From JACCWP01 sp963801045 (GTDB taxonomy: Bacteria; Actinomycetota; Actinomycetes; Propionibacteriales; Nocardioidaceae), in assembly GCA_963801045.1 (NCBI GenBank), contig CAWDDC010000004.1, forward strand, positions 1,612,001-1,676,000: 64,000 nucleotides of DNA, given 5' to 3'. Of this stretch, positions 17,389 to 26,954 are shown piece by piece. The translations under genes and the position numbers were made by a program. How positions within the stretch are numbered: the stretch's first letter is position 1; each line of letters begins with the position of its first letter. The notes under the pieces are model-generated. The model was not told the DNA's origin. It searched no databases and was given only the letters and a program-made list of their open reading frames with translations.

Positions 17389-18143
17389 ACGGGAGCGTCG
17401 CCGTCGTGACCGGCGGCGGCACCGGCATCGGCCGGGCCACCGCACAGCGGGTCGTCGCCGCGGGCGCGCACGGCGTGCTGATCGGCTGGAGCCGGTCGGC
17501 CGACGACGCGGAGCAGACGGTGCACGCGCTCGTCAGCGCGGGCGCTGAGGCGGAGGCGGTCCAGGTCGACGTCAGGGACGACGCGGCGGTGGGGGCGATG
17601 GCGTCGGCGTGCACCGAGCGCTTCGGCCGCTGCGACCTGCTGGTCAACAACGCGGGCACGACCCGGTGGCTGGACTTCGACGACCTCGAGGCGCTCACCG
17701 ACGAGGTCTGGGACGAGGTCCTGGGCGTCAACCTGATCGGCGCGTTCCGCTGCGCCCGCGCGCTGGCACCGGCACTGCGGGACAGCGGCGGCGCCGTGGT
17801 CAATGTCGCGTCCATCTCCGGTCACCGCGGCATCGGCTCCTCCATCCCGTACGGCGTGAGCAAGGCCGCGCTGGTGCAGCTGACGCGCTCCCTCGCGGTG
17901 GTGCTGGCGCCCCAGGTCCGGGTCAACTCGGTGTCTCCCGGCACGGTGGCGACCCGCTGGCAGACCGACCAGTTCGGCGACGACGGCTTTGCCGAGCGGT
18001 CGGAGGCCGAGCGCGCGGTTGCGCCGCTGGCCCGTACGCCCGGCCCCGACGACGTGGCCGATGCCATCGTCGGGTTGCTGAGCTCCGACGTCGTCACGGG
18101 CGTGGACGTCGTGGTCGACTCCGGCAAGCACCTCCTGTACTGA
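17379..18143 (+). CDS. SDR family oxidoreductase in the sugar-acid operon
   Basis: A 254-residue classical SDR. It has TGGGTGIGRAT, NNAGTTRWLDF, the serine region VASISGHRG and the catalytic YGVSKAALV. The ATG at 17379 overlaps the previous gene by 10 nt, so coupling is tight. In this operon it could oxidise the hydroxyl of a sugar acid or its lactone, supplying or using the oxo acid handled by the neighbouring enzymes. No substrate-specific signature is visible. Confidence 0.87.
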   Translation: MDLNGSVAVVTGGGTGIGRATAQRVVAAGAHGVLIGWSRSADDAEQTVHALVSAGAEAEAVQVDVRDDAAVGAMASACTERFGRCDLLVNNAGTTRWLDFDDLEALTDEVWDEVLGVNLIGAFRCARALAPALRDSGGAVVNVASISGHRGIGSSIPYGVSKAALVQLTRSLAVVLAPQVRVNSVSPGTVATRWQTDQFGDDGFAERSEAERAVAPLARTPGPDDVADAIVGLLSSDVVTGVDVVVDSGKHLLY

Positions 18144-18169
18144 CACCTCCTCATCGAGCGGACGGCGAC

Positions 18170-18928
18170 ATGGACTCACCCAGGGCGAGCAACGCGGTGG
18201 AGAAGGTCCTGCGGGTGCTCGACGCGCTCGGCGACCAGCGGCGGCTGGCCGACATCGCGCGCTCGGCCGACCTGCCCAAGACGACCGTGCACCGGATCCT
18301 GCAGACCCTGGTGGCGCAGGACTTCGCATCCGTCGACGAGCAGGGCGGCTACGCGCCCGGCGGCCGGCTGCTGGGGCTGGCGGGCCGGGCACTGGGGCGG
18401 GTCGACGCGATGGACGGTGCGGAGCCGGCGCTGCGCCGGCTGCAGCAGCGCACGACGGCCACCGTGCACCTCGCCGTGCTGGTCGGCGACGAGGCGGTGT
18501 ACGTGCGCAAGCTCGAGGCTGCCAAGCCGTACCGGATGGTCTCGCGGATCGGCATGGCGGTGCCGTTGCACTGCACGTCGATCGGCAAGGCGATCCTGTC
18601 CTGCCTGCCCGAGCCGGACGTCGAGGCGGTGATCGCGCGGACCGGCCTGCCGGCCCGTACCCAGCACACCCTCACCTCGGCCGAGCGGCTGCTGGCCGAC
18701 CTGCGGGAGACGGCCACCCGCGGCTGGTCGGTCGACCGCGAGGAGAACGAGCTCGGGGTGGTGTGCGCCGGCGCACCGGTACGGGACCACACCACGCGGG
18801 TCGCCGCGGCGGTCAGCGTCTCGCAGCTGCGCAGCGATCCCGCGGCGCTCCCGCTGGACGCGCTCGGCCCCCAGGTGGCGACGGCCGCCGCGGAGGTGTC
18901 CAGCAGGCTCGGCGCGCAGGTCGGCTGA
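18170..18928 (+). CDS. IclR family transcriptional regulator
   Basis: A 252-residue regulator. Residues 5-70 form the winged helix-turn-helix (NAVEKVLRVLDAL, RLADIARSADLPKTTVHRIL). The effector domain follows with LAVLVGDEAVYVRKLE, PLHCTSIGKAIL and GWSVDREENELGVVCAGAPV, all typical of IclR. It is the last gene of the operon, 26 nt after the SDR, so it should be co-expressed with its targets. I propose it binds the palindrome at 13495-13523 and is released by the operon's sugar-acid substrate. Confidence 0.9.
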   Translation: MDSPRASNAVEKVLRVLDALGDQRRLADIARSADLPKTTVHRILQTLVAQDFASVDEQGGYAPGGRLLGLAGRALGRVDAMDGAEPALRRLQQRTTATVHLAVLVGDEAVYVRKLEAAKPYRMVSRIGMAVPLHCTSIGKAILSCLPEPDVEAVIARTGLPARTQHTLTSAERLLADLRETATRGWSVDREENELGVVCAGAPVRDHTTRVAAAVSVSQLRSDPAALPLDALGPQVATAAAEVSSRLGAQVG

Positions 18929-18931
18929 CGG

Positions 18932-19387
18932 TCAGGGCCGGCCAGGGACCGGACGCAGCCGGACGGCGCCCGGCCCCTGGCTGGCCAGGACGTCGCCGGG
19001 GTTCATCAGCGAGCAGGAGCGCAGGCTGAGGCAGCCGCAGCCGATGCAGCCGGTCAGCCGGTCGCGCAGCGCCTCGAGCTCGGCGATCCGGGTGTCCAGC
19101 AGGCCGTGCCACGAACGGGACAGCCGTTCCCAGTCGGACTTGGTCGGGGTGCGCTCCTGCGGCAACGTCGCGAGCGCGGCCGCGATGTCCTCCAATGACA
19201 GCCCGACCTGCTGGGCGGCGCGCACGAACGCGACCCGGCGCAACGTGCTGCGGGGGTAGCGTCGCTGGTTGCCGGTCGTGCGCTCGGCCGCGATCAGCCC
19301 CTGGCTGTCGTAGAAGCGCAGGGCGGACGTGGTGACGCCGGCGCGGCTGGCCACCTCGCCGATGGTGAGCATCGCTTGCGTGGACAC
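18932..19387 (-). CDS. soxR: SoxR, redox-sensing MerR-family regulator
   Basis: A 151-residue MerR protein. The N-terminal helix-turn-helix is TIGEVASRAGVTTSALRFYD, a dimerisation helix follows, and the [2Fe-2S] ligands are in CIGCGCLSLRSC (CxxCxC-x5-C), which identifies SoxR. In actinobacteria SoxR responds to redox-active compounds and controls a few oxidoreductase or exporter genes rather than a superoxide regulon. It converges with the IclR gene, with 3 nt between stops. A 28-bp perfect palindrome lies 22 bp upstream of its GTG start. Confidence 0.93.
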   Translation of the reverse strand: MSTQAMLTIGEVASRAGVTTSALRFYDSQGLIAAERTTGNQRRYPRSTLRRVAFVRAAQQVGLSLEDIAAALATLPQERTPTKSDWERLSRSWHGLLDTRIAELEALRDRLTGCIGCGCLSLRSCSLMNPGDVLASQGPGAVRLRPVPGRP

Positions 19388-19408
19388 GCGTCGAGCCTAG
19401 ACGGCAGA

Positions 19409-19436
19409 ACCCTCGACTTCACGTGAAGTCGAGGGT
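19409..19436. promoter_or_regulatory. 28-bp perfect palindrome between csbD and soxR
   Basis: Each arm is ACCCTCGACTTCAC or its complement, with no spacer. It begins 22 bp before soxR and ends 18 bp after the csbD stop. It partly resembles a SoxR box (CCTC...GAGG ends) but is 6 bp longer than the usual 18, so it may be a soxR operator or the csbD terminator. Confidence 0.5.
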
Positions 19437-19453
19437 CCACCGATGCAGCCAGG

Positions 19454-19627
19454 TCAGCGCTTGAATGCGTCCTTGACGTTGTCGCCGGCCTTCTTGAGGT
19501 CGGCCTTGGACTGGTCGTTCTTGCCCTCGGCCTCGAGCTGCTCGTCGTCGGAAGCCTTGCCGGTGGCTTCCTTCGCCTTGCCGAGGCCTTCTTCTGCTGC
19601 GTGCTTCGCCTTGTCGCCGATACCCAT
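19454..19627 (-). CDS. CsbD family stress protein
   Basis: A 57-residue hydrophilic protein that begins MGIGDKAKHAAEEGLGKAKE and continues ATGKASDDEQLEAEGKNDQSKADLK in pieces, ending KDAFKR. The pattern of alanine, glycine, lysine and glutamate with a DxxLEAEGK core is the CsbD signature. The start is set by GGAAGGAG eleven nt upstream. CsbD proteins are induced in general stress and their molecular role is unknown. It is transcribed in the same direction as soxR and cphA but is separated from both by structured or promoter-sized gaps. Confidence 0.9.
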   Translation of the reverse strand: MGIGDKAKHAAEEGLGKAKEATGKASDDEQLEAEGKNDQSKADLKKAGDNVKDAFKR

Positions 19628-19707
19628 GACCGACTCCTTCCGGTGGTCGTCCCGTCAGGACATCACGGGGTCGGCCGGTACGCACCTGCAAGGTCTGGTG
19701 TGCCTGA

Positions 19708-22509
19708 TCACGTCGTGCTGTGCGTCACGTCCGGGTCGCCGCCGGTGTCGTCGTCACCGGCGCCGGCCTCGGCCCGCCGGGAGAAGTTCTCCAGCTCGGC
19801 CATCACCATCGGGTGCTTGTCGACGCAGAGCACGACGAGGTCGCCGGGGTTGGCCCGGGACATGGCGTGCCGGACCGCGGCCTTCTCGTCCAGCACCACC
19901 TCGACCTGCTTGCACCGGGTGCCCTGCTCCATCCGGGTGCGTACGCCCTCGGCCACCAGCGCTGCGGTGTCGCCGCGCTCGCGCCGACGCAGCGCGGCGT
20001 CCTCGCGCACCACGACGACGTCGAAGTGGTCGGCCGCGACGAGCCCCAGCTCCCGCATGTCGTCGTCGCGCCGGTCGCCGGCGGTGGCGACGACCCCGAT
20101 CCGCGACGGCTTCGCCAGGTCGCTCACCTGGGTCAGGGACTCGCCGAGCTTGTCGACGAAGTCGCCGAGCGCCCGCATGCCGGGGGCGTTGTGGCAGTAG
20201 TCGACGACGACGGAGATGCCCTCGACGTCGATCTGGTTCAGCCGACCCGGTGACAGGTAGTAGGAGCTGGTGAAGCTGCGCAGCCCCTGACGGATGTCGT
20301 GCAGCGGGGCACCGGCGGCGAACGCACCGGCTGCGGCGGCGAGCGAGTTCTGCACGTTCATCCGGGCCCGGCCGCCGAACGTGGCCGGCAGCAGGTGGGT
20401 CCAGGCCAGCTGCATGTCGCGGCGTCCGTGCCGCACGACGATCATCTCGCCGCGATCGCTGGGCTCGAGCACGACCGCACGGCCGCCCCTGCGGCAGTGC
20501 GCGTCGATGAGCTGCCGGGCCTCGCTCTCCGGCGGCTCGGTGCTGAACCACACCACGTCGCCGCTGCACTTGCGGCGCATCTCGCGCACCAGCGGGTCGT
20601 CGGCGTTGAGCACCGCGAACCCGTCGCGCGGCACGGCCTCGACCACGACCGCCTTCACGTCGGCGAGCTGCTCGACGGTGTCGATGCCGCGCAGGCCGAG
20701 GTGGTCGGGTTGCACGTTGAGCACGACCGCGACGTCGTTGCGCTCGTAGCCCAGCCCCTCACGCAGGATGCCGCCGCGCGCCACCTCGAACACCGCGAAG
20801 TCGACCCGGGGGTTCTGCAGCACCATCCGCGCCGACTTCGGACCGGACGCGTCGGAGCGGATCAGCAGCCGCTCGTCGATGACGATGCCGTCGGTCGACG
20901 TCATGCCCACCTTGCGGCCGAGGCCCTTGAAGATGTGCGAGATCATCCGCGCGGTCGTCGTCTTGCCGTTGGTGCCGGTGACGGCGACGATCGGGATCCG
21001 GCTCGGCGCACCGGGCGGGAACAGCATGTCGACCACCGGCTTGGAGATGAACTGCGGGTCGCCGACGGTGGGATGGGTGTGCATCCGGAAGCCGGGCGCC
21101 GCGTTGACCTCGCAGATCGCACCACCCGTCTCGCGCACCGGCTCGACGATGTCGGGACAGATGAAGTCGATGCCCGCGATGTCGAGCCCGATCACCCGGG
21201 CGGCCTCCTCGGCGATCTCGACGTTCTCGGGATGCGCCTCGAAGGTCCGGTCGATCGAGATGCCGCCGGTGGACATGTTGCCGGTAAGCGCCAGCTTGAC
21301 GGTGGTCCCCTCGGGCGGGACGTCGTCGAGGGTGAAGCCCTGGGCGTGCACCCGCTCGTCGGCCGCCTCGTCCAGCTTGATCCGGGTCAGCACCTTCTCG
21401 TGCCCCACGCCACGGCGCGGGTCGGCGTTGGTCTCGTCGACCAGTTCGCGGATCGTCTGCCGTCCGTCCCCCACCACGTGGGCAGGCACCCGCTCGGCGA
21501 TGGCCGCCAGGCGCCCGTCGATGACGAGGCAGCGGTAGTCGCGACCGGTGATGTACGACTCCACGATCACCCAGCCGCGTCGGGACTGGTCCTCGGCCAC
21601 GACGAAGGCCTCGCGCACCTGGTCGGCGTCCGTCAGGTTGATGCACACGCCGCGCCCGTGGTTGCCGTCGAGCGGCTTGACCACCACCGGGTAGCCGATC
21701 CGTTCGGCCACGCGCGCAGCCTGGTCGGCCGAGCGGACCGTGTCCTGCTTGGGCACCGGAAGGCCGGCCGCGTTGAGCAGCCGGGTGGTGAGCTCCTTGT
21801 CGGAGGCGATGTCGACGGCGATCGACGACGTCTGCGACGTCATCGTGGCCCGCACCCGCTTCTGGTGCACGCCCTGGCCGAGCTGCACCAGCGAGTACTG
21901 GTTGAGCCGGATCCACGGGATGTCGCGGCTGACCGCCTCGTCGAGCACGGCCTGCGTGGACGGGCCGAAGGCGGTCCGCTCGGCGCGGACGATGAACCGC
22001 TCGAGCTCGGCCTCGAAGTCCAGCTCCGGGTCAGGGCGTACCAGGTGGTTGACCAGCCGGACCGCCAGCTCGGAGGCCGCGAGCCCGACCTGCTCGTCGA
22101 CGTAGCCGTAGATCACGTTGTAGCGGCCGCGCTCGCCGGGCACCTGGCGCGTCTTGCCCCGGCGCAGGTCGTGGCCGACCTCCTGCTGCAGCTGCAGGGC
22201 GACGTGCTCGGTCACGTGCCCGAGCCAGGTGCCCTCGGTGAGCCGCTCGACGAACCCGCCGCGCCGGCCGCGGGAGCAGGAGTGCTCACGCAGGCCCGGC
22301 AGCAGGCCGAGCAGGGTGTCGGTGAACCCGGGCAGCGCGTCGGTGGGGAAGTCCTCGAGCGAGCCGAGATCGACCACCAGGTGGATCGCCCGCTCGTACG
22401 ACCAGATGTTCGGGCCGCGGTAGACGCGCGTCTCCAGGATCGTGAGGTCGGGCTCCGCCCGGCTGGCGTGCCGGGTGGCTGTCTGCTGCGGCTCACTCGG
22501 CTCGGTCAT
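19708..22509 (-). CDS. cphA: Cyanophycin synthetase
   Basis: A 933-residue CphA, full family length. The N-terminal domain covers about residues 1-165 (ETRVYRGPNIWSYERAIHL). The ATP-grasp domain, about 210-480, includes VVVKPLDGNHGRGVCINLT and CEVNAAPGFRMHTHPT. The Mur ligase domain begins about 495 with VTGTNGKTTTARMI and includes EVARGGILREGLGY, QPDHLGLRGIDT and YCHNAPGMRALGDF. The enzyme builds the multi-L-arginyl-poly-L-aspartate storage polymer, adding Asp with the ATP-grasp site and Arg with the Mur site. The ATG at 22509 overlaps the end of the cyanophycinase gene by 17 nt, so cphB and cphA form one operon. Confidence 0.95.
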   Translation of the reverse strand: MTEPSEPQQTATRHASRAEPDLTILETRVYRGPNIWSYERAIHLVVDLGSLEDFPTDALPGFTDTLLGLLPGLREHSCSRGRRGGFVERLTEGTWLGHVTEHVALQLQQEVGHDLRRGKTRQVPGERGRYNVIYGYVDEQVGLAASELAVRLVNHLVRPDPELDFEAELERFIVRAERTAFGPSTQAVLDEAVSRDIPWIRLNQYSLVQLGQGVHQKRVRATMTSQTSSIAVDIASDKELTTRLLNAAGLPVPKQDTVRSADQAARVAERIGYPVVVKPLDGNHGRGVCINLTDADQVREAFVVAEDQSRRGWVIVESYITGRDYRCLVIDGRLAAIAERVPAHVVGDGRQTIRELVDETNADPRRGVGHEKVLTRIKLDEAADERVHAQGFTLDDVPPEGTTVKLALTGNMSTGGISIDRTFEAHPENVEIAEEAARVIGLDIAGIDFICPDIVEPVRETGGAICEVNAAPGFRMHTHPTVGDPQFISKPVVDMLFPPGAPSRIPIVAVTGTNGKTTTARMISHIFKGLGRKVGMTSTDGIVIDERLLIRSDASGPKSARMVLQNPRVDFAVFEVARGGILREGLGYERNDVAVVLNVQPDHLGLRGIDTVEQLADVKAVVVEAVPRDGFAVLNADDPLVREMRRKCSGDVVWFSTEPPESEARQLIDAHCRRGGRAVVLEPSDRGEMIVVRHGRRDMQLAWTHLLPATFGGRARMNVQNSLAAAAGAFAAGAPLHDIRQGLRSFTSSYYLSPGRLNQIDVEGISVVVDYCHNAPGMRALGDFVDKLGESLTQVSDLAKPSRIGVVATAGDRRDDDMRELGLVAADHFDVVVVREDAALRRRERGDTAALVAEGVRTRMEQGTRCKQVEVVLDEKAAVRHAMSRANPGDLVVLCVDKHPMVMAELENFSRRAEAGAGDDDTGGDPDVTHSTT

Positions 22510-23491
22510 CGGTTCTCCTGCGCAGGGACTCGTGGTCGTCGTCGCTGCGACTGCGACGGCGCCGTCGGGTCAGGTGGCTGGGCGAGACCCCGTCCGCGGC
22601 GATGTCTGCCGCCATCAGTCGCAGGTCGGCATTGGCCTGCTCGATGTCCTCGGCGGCCGCCGGGTCGACCCGCTCCGGCTCGTCGACCAGCCGCCGCTCG
22701 GCGAGGTCGAACACGGCGCCGGCCGGCAGCACGTGCAGGACCGCACCGGAGACGAGCAGCGGGCTGGTGCGCTTGGCCGCGTCGGCGTCGGACCGGACCG
22801 CCCGCCCGTCGACCAGTGTCACGGCACCGCGTCCGGCGACGCTCAGCCAGCGGGCGTCCTGCACGATGGCCGCGGTGTCCTCGTCGACACCGATGCCGAG
22901 CAGGCTCGGTGACTGGGCGACCAGGCTGAGCAGCCGGCCGTAGCGGTTGCGCTGCTCGAAGTGCTGGTCGATCACGCACCCGGGCAGCAGTCCGAGACCC
23001 GCTGCCAGCTGGGTCATCCGCTGCTTCGGCGTCGAGCCGCCGGTGCCGAAGGCGACCATGTGCGTGGACAGCACACTGGCGCCCGCCGACGTGCCGCCGA
23101 CGGCCACGCCGGCCCGGTGCGCGGCGTGCAACGCCGCGCCGAACCGGGTGCCCGACACCACCGCGGACAGCCGGAGCTGGTTACCACCGGTCATGAAGAC
23201 GCCGTCGGCGCCCGCCAGCGCCGCCACGCACTGCGGGTCGTCAGCCTCCGCCCGGGTGGTCGGCCGGGCCTCCACGACCTCGCCGGCGCCGAGGGTGGCG
23301 AACGTCGCCCGGTAGACCTCGGTGATCTCCGGACCGAGCGACGACGCGGTGGGCACCACCACGATGCGCGCGCCGGCTCCGCCCGCTGCCTCGACGAAGG
23401 CCGACAGCACCGGCCGCCGTCCCAGCTTCGCCTCTGCTCCGCCGATGGCGAGCAGCGCACCGGGTCGCTGCACCGATTCGCCTTCCCGCAT
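22493..23491 (-). CDS. cphB: Cyanophycinase
   Basis: A 332-residue peptidase S51 family protein. It has LLAIGGAEAK at the N-terminus, FMTGGNQLRLS, the nucleophile elbow GGTSAGASVLS with the catalytic Ser, and IDQHFEQRNRYGRLL with the conserved His/Glu region. The C-terminal 40 residues are Arg-rich and probably not catalytic. It hydrolyses cyanophycin to beta-Asp-Arg dipeptides in the cytoplasm. The ATG at 23491 is used here; a GTG at 23473 is possible. It precedes and overlaps cphA, so synthesis and breakdown enzymes are made from one message. Confidence 0.93.
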   Translation of the reverse strand: MREGESVQRPGALLAIGGAEAKLGRRPVLSAFVEAAGGAGARIVVVPTASSLGPEITEVYRATFATLGAGEVVEARPTTRAEADDPQCVAALAGADGVFMTGGNQLRLSAVVSGTRFGAALHAAHRAGVAVGGTSAGASVLSTHMVAFGTGGSTPKQRMTQLAAGLGLLPGCVIDQHFEQRNRYGRLLSLVAQSPSLLGIGVDEDTAAIVQDARWLSVAGRGAVTLVDGRAVRSDADAAKRTSPLLVSGAVLHVLPAGAVFDLAERRLVDEPERVDPAAAEDIEQANADLRLMAADIAADGVSPSHLTRRRRRSRSDDDHESLRRRTDDRAE

Positions 23492-23530
23492 GAGGCGCAA
23501 CTGTATGGGTAGCCGTGGCAGGCTTCGGCC

Positions 23531-24061
23531 ATGGCGGTCGACAGCACCCGTACGAGGACCATCATCGTGCTCAGGCATGCCAAGGCCGAGGACTCCGCGG
23601 CCACCGACCACGCTCGCGGCCTGACCAGTCGCGGCCGGGCCGACGCCGTCGCCGCCGGCGAGGTCGTGGGCGAGGTCCTCGACCCCGATGCCGAGACCGT
23701 GGTGCTCGTCTCGTCGGCGACCCGGGCCCGCCAGACCTGGGACACAGCCGCCGGCGAGCTGACGGTCGCGGTGGAGCAGCGTGACCTCGACGAGCTGTAC
23801 GAGGCCGGCGGCGGCGATGTCGTCGACCTGCTCGCGCTGCTGCCCGACGACGTGGACGCGGCCATCGTGGTCGGCCACAACCCGACCATGCAGGCGGTGG
23901 TGCAGCAGCTCGACAACGGCGACGACGAAGACCTCACCGAGCAGCTCGACGACCGCGGGCTGCCGACCGCCGGGGTCGCGGTGCTGGAGCACGACGGCGA
24001 CTGGGCCGACCTCGAGGTGGGGTCGTGCCGGCTGGTGCGGCTCGAGGCACCGCGCGGCTGA
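23531..24061 (+). CDS. SixA-type histidine phosphatase family protein
   Basis: A 176-residue protein with the histidine phosphatase RHAKAED motif near residue 15, SSATRARQTW (second Arg), and VVGHNPTM with the second catalytic His. The short length and RHA rather than RHG place it with SixA, which removes phosphate from phosphohistidine proteins; other small-molecule phosphatases share the fold. It diverges from cphB with 39 bp between starts and converges on serB. Confidence 0.85.
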   Translation: MAVDSTRTRTIIVLRHAKAEDSAATDHARGLTSRGRADAVAAGEVVGEVLDPDAETVVLVSSATRARQTWDTAAGELTVAVEQRDLDELYEAGGGDVVDLLALLPDDVDAAIVVGHNPTMQAVVQQLDNGDDEDLTEQLDDRGLPTAGVAVLEHDGDWADLEVGSCRLVRLEAPRG

Positions 24062-24095
24062 GTCCGGACCGGTCCGGCCGGGCCCGTGCGGCCCG

Positions 24096-25328
24096 TCAGG
24101 CCTCGGCTGCGTCGGCCGCCTCGATCTCCTCCCGGGTGATCCCCAGCAGGTAGGCGATGGCATCGAGGTAGGGCACCGACAGGGCGGCGTCGGCTGCCTC
24201 GCGTACGACCGGCTTGGCGTTGAACGCCACCCCGAGCCCGGCCGCCGCGAGCATGTCGAGGTCGTTCGCGCCGTCGCCGATCGCGACCGTGTTGGCGATC
24301 GGGATCCGTGCCTGCTCCGCGAACCGCCGCAGCGCGGCCGCCTTGCCCTGCCGGTCGAGCACGTCACCCACCAGCCGGCCGGTCAGTCGTCCGTCCGACA
24401 CCTCGAGGGTGTTGGCCGCTGCGTAGTCGATGTCCAGGTCGGCCGCGAGTCGGTCGATCACCTGGGTGAAGCCGCCGCTGACGAGGGCGAACCGGTAGCC
24501 CAGCCGGTGCAGGGTCCGCACCAGGGTGCGTGCCCCCGGGGTGAGCCGCAGGGCGGAGTACACCTCGTCCAGGACGGTCGCGGGCAGCCCCTCGAGCAGG
24601 GCCACCCGGGCCGCCAGCGAGGCGGTGAAGTCGAGCTCTCCCGCCATCGCCTGCGCGGTCACGGCCGCCACCTGGTCGACGCACCCGGCCCGCTCGGCGA
24701 GCATCTCGATGACCTCGCCCTGGACGAGGGTCGAGTCGACGTCCATGACGACAAGACGCTGGGCGTAGCGGTGGATGCCGGCGGCCTGCACGGCGATGTC
24801 CACCTGCTGGCGCACCGCCTCCTGGGCCAGCAGCACCGGTAGCTGCCGCAGGTCGGCGCCGGACACGTCGAGGTCGACGGCGGTGACCGGGTAGCGCGCC
24901 ATCCGTACGATCCGGTCGATGTTGGCGCCGGTGTCGGCGACCCGGCCCGCGACCGCCGCCACGGCACCGGCCCGAAGTGGCGCGCCGAGCAGCGTGACCC
25001 GCACCCGGCCGCCGGGGCGCCCGCTCGCGTCGCCCTCGCCACGCTCCACGTCGATCTCGACGTCGAGGTCGGCCGCGACGCCGGCCAGCGCGGTGCGCAG
25101 CCTGCCGTCGTCGCGCGGTGCCGTCAGCAGCACCCCGAGCACCAGCCGGCCCCGGATCACCACCTGCTCGATGTCGAGCACGTCGACCGCCTGGCGGGCA
25201 CACGCCTCGAACAGGGCTGCCGTGACACCCGGGCGGTCGCGCCCGGTGAGCGTGACCAGCAGGGTGGGCCCGTCGTACGTCGCGGCGGGCGGCACCGGCG
25301 GCTGCGCTGATCGGGAGGGCAGGGTCAT
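24096..25328 (-). CDS. serB: Phosphoserine phosphatase with N-terminal ACT domains
   Basis: A 410-residue protein. About residues 20-180 form two ACT-like repeats (LLVTLTGRDRPGVTAALFEACA; RVTLLGAPLRAGAVAAVAGR in part). The HAD domain follows: VVMDVDSTLVQGEVIEMLA (motif I), VSGGF (motif II), KAAAL and GDGANDLDML (motif IV). This is the actinobacterial SerB2 layout. It makes serine from phosphoserine, and the ACT domains probably bind serine for feedback control. The last residues are acidic and variable. Confidence 0.95.
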   Translation of the reverse strand: MTLPSRSAQPPVPPAATYDGPTLLVTLTGRDRPGVTAALFEACARQAVDVLDIEQVVIRGRLVLGVLLTAPRDDGRLRTALAGVAADLDVEIDVERGEGDASGRPGGRVRVTLLGAPLRAGAVAAVAGRVADTGANIDRIVRMARYPVTAVDLDVSGADLRQLPVLLAQEAVRQQVDIAVQAAGIHRYAQRLVVMDVDSTLVQGEVIEMLAERAGCVDQVAAVTAQAMAGELDFTASLAARVALLEGLPATVLDEVYSALRLTPGARTLVRTLHRLGYRFALVSGGFTQVIDRLAADLDIDYAAANTLEVSDGRLTGRLVGDVLDRQGKAAALRRFAEQARIPIANTVAIGDGANDLDMLAAAGLGVAFNAKPVVREAADAALSVPYLDAIAYLLGITREEIEAADAAEA

Positions 25329-25340
25329 GGCACGGCGAGG

Positions 25341-26081
25341 CTAGTGCGCCCGCACCGGCGTGGAGCAGGCGGCGACCAGCGCGTGCCGGGCGGTGCGGGC
25401 CAGCAGCGCGAGCGCGTCGCGCCGCTCCGACGCCTCGTAGGCCGAGACGGCGCCGCCGTCGTCGTCGAGGGCGAGCTCGGACAGGGAGAGGCACCGCAGC
25501 GCCAAGGCGGCGACCCGCTGCGCCCGCGGGTCGAAGCCCGGAGCAAGCGGATCGGTCCGGGCCGCCCGCAGCGCGCTCAGCCCCTCGGCCGCCTCCGGGC
25601 GCCACCGGGCGACGTCGAGGTCGACGAGCCGCGCCGAGCACTCGAGCAGCGTCTCGCGCAGCAGCAGCTCCGCGTCGGGGAGCTCGGACGGGTGCGGGGG
25701 CGTGGCAGCCGGCCGGGCCTGCCAGGTGACGCCGGCACCCACCACGGTGGGCAGCAGCCCGAGTCCGGCGCCCGGCAGCAGCACCGCCTCACCGGCCTCC
25801 AGCGCGTCGGTGTTGAAGTCCGGCGGGCCGCCCAGGCCGGCGGGGTCTCCCGGCGCGGGCAGCGCCAGGGTCGCGGTGTCCGCACCGCGACCGCGCAGCA
25901 TCCCGAACGCGAGCACCACCGGCACCGGCTCGCCGTCGAGTCCGAGCACGTCGTGCGCGGCGTCGCCGGCGACGGTCGCGTCCCGGGCGTCGTCCAGGCT
26001 GCAGGTGCCCGCCGCCCAGGCCGAGTACCAGCACGCGAGCCGGGCCGCGCGGGGGACCTCGGGTGGTGCGGCCTGGGACAC
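25341..26081 (-). CDS. Conserved actinobacterial hypothetical protein
   Basis: A 246-residue protein from GTG 26081; an upstream ATG at 26150 would overlap the ABC gene start and is less likely. I do not recognise a named domain. It is Ala/Leu/Asp-rich and soluble, with a conserved-looking N-terminal block RAARLACWYSAWAAG and a later ELLLRETLLECSARLVDLDVARW. The compact, well-coded sequence and its place between serB and an ABC ATPase support a real gene. Its start is 62 bp from the divergent ABC gene. Confidence 0.65.
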   Translation of the reverse strand: MSQAAPPEVPRAARLACWYSAWAAGTCSLDDARDATVAGDAAHDVLGLDGEPVPVVLAFGMLRGRGADTATLALPAPGDPAGLGGPPDFNTDALEAGEAVLLPGAGLGLLPTVVGAGVTWQARPAATPPHPSELPDAELLLRETLLECSARLVDLDVARWRPEAAEGLSALRAARTDPLAPGFDPRAQRVAALALRCLSLSELALDDDGGAVSAYEASERRDALALLARTARHALVAACSTPVRAH

Positions 26082-26143
26082 GCGTTCAGGGTAGGTGCCG
26101 TAGGTTTGTCCCGCCCCGTCGCCATCGCCTTCCGAGAGGTTCC

Positions 26144-26953
<810 letters not shown>

Positions 26954-26954
26954 A

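Noticed and set aside
19419..19691. 90-residue minus-strand frame over csbD
   Set aside because: It is out of frame with the clear CsbD protein and consists of Arg/Gln/Gly repeats.
20299..22929. 876-residue plus-strand frame opposite cphA
   Set aside because: Composition (His, Val, Asp, Arg runs) mirrors the codons of cphA on the other strand; no domain seen.
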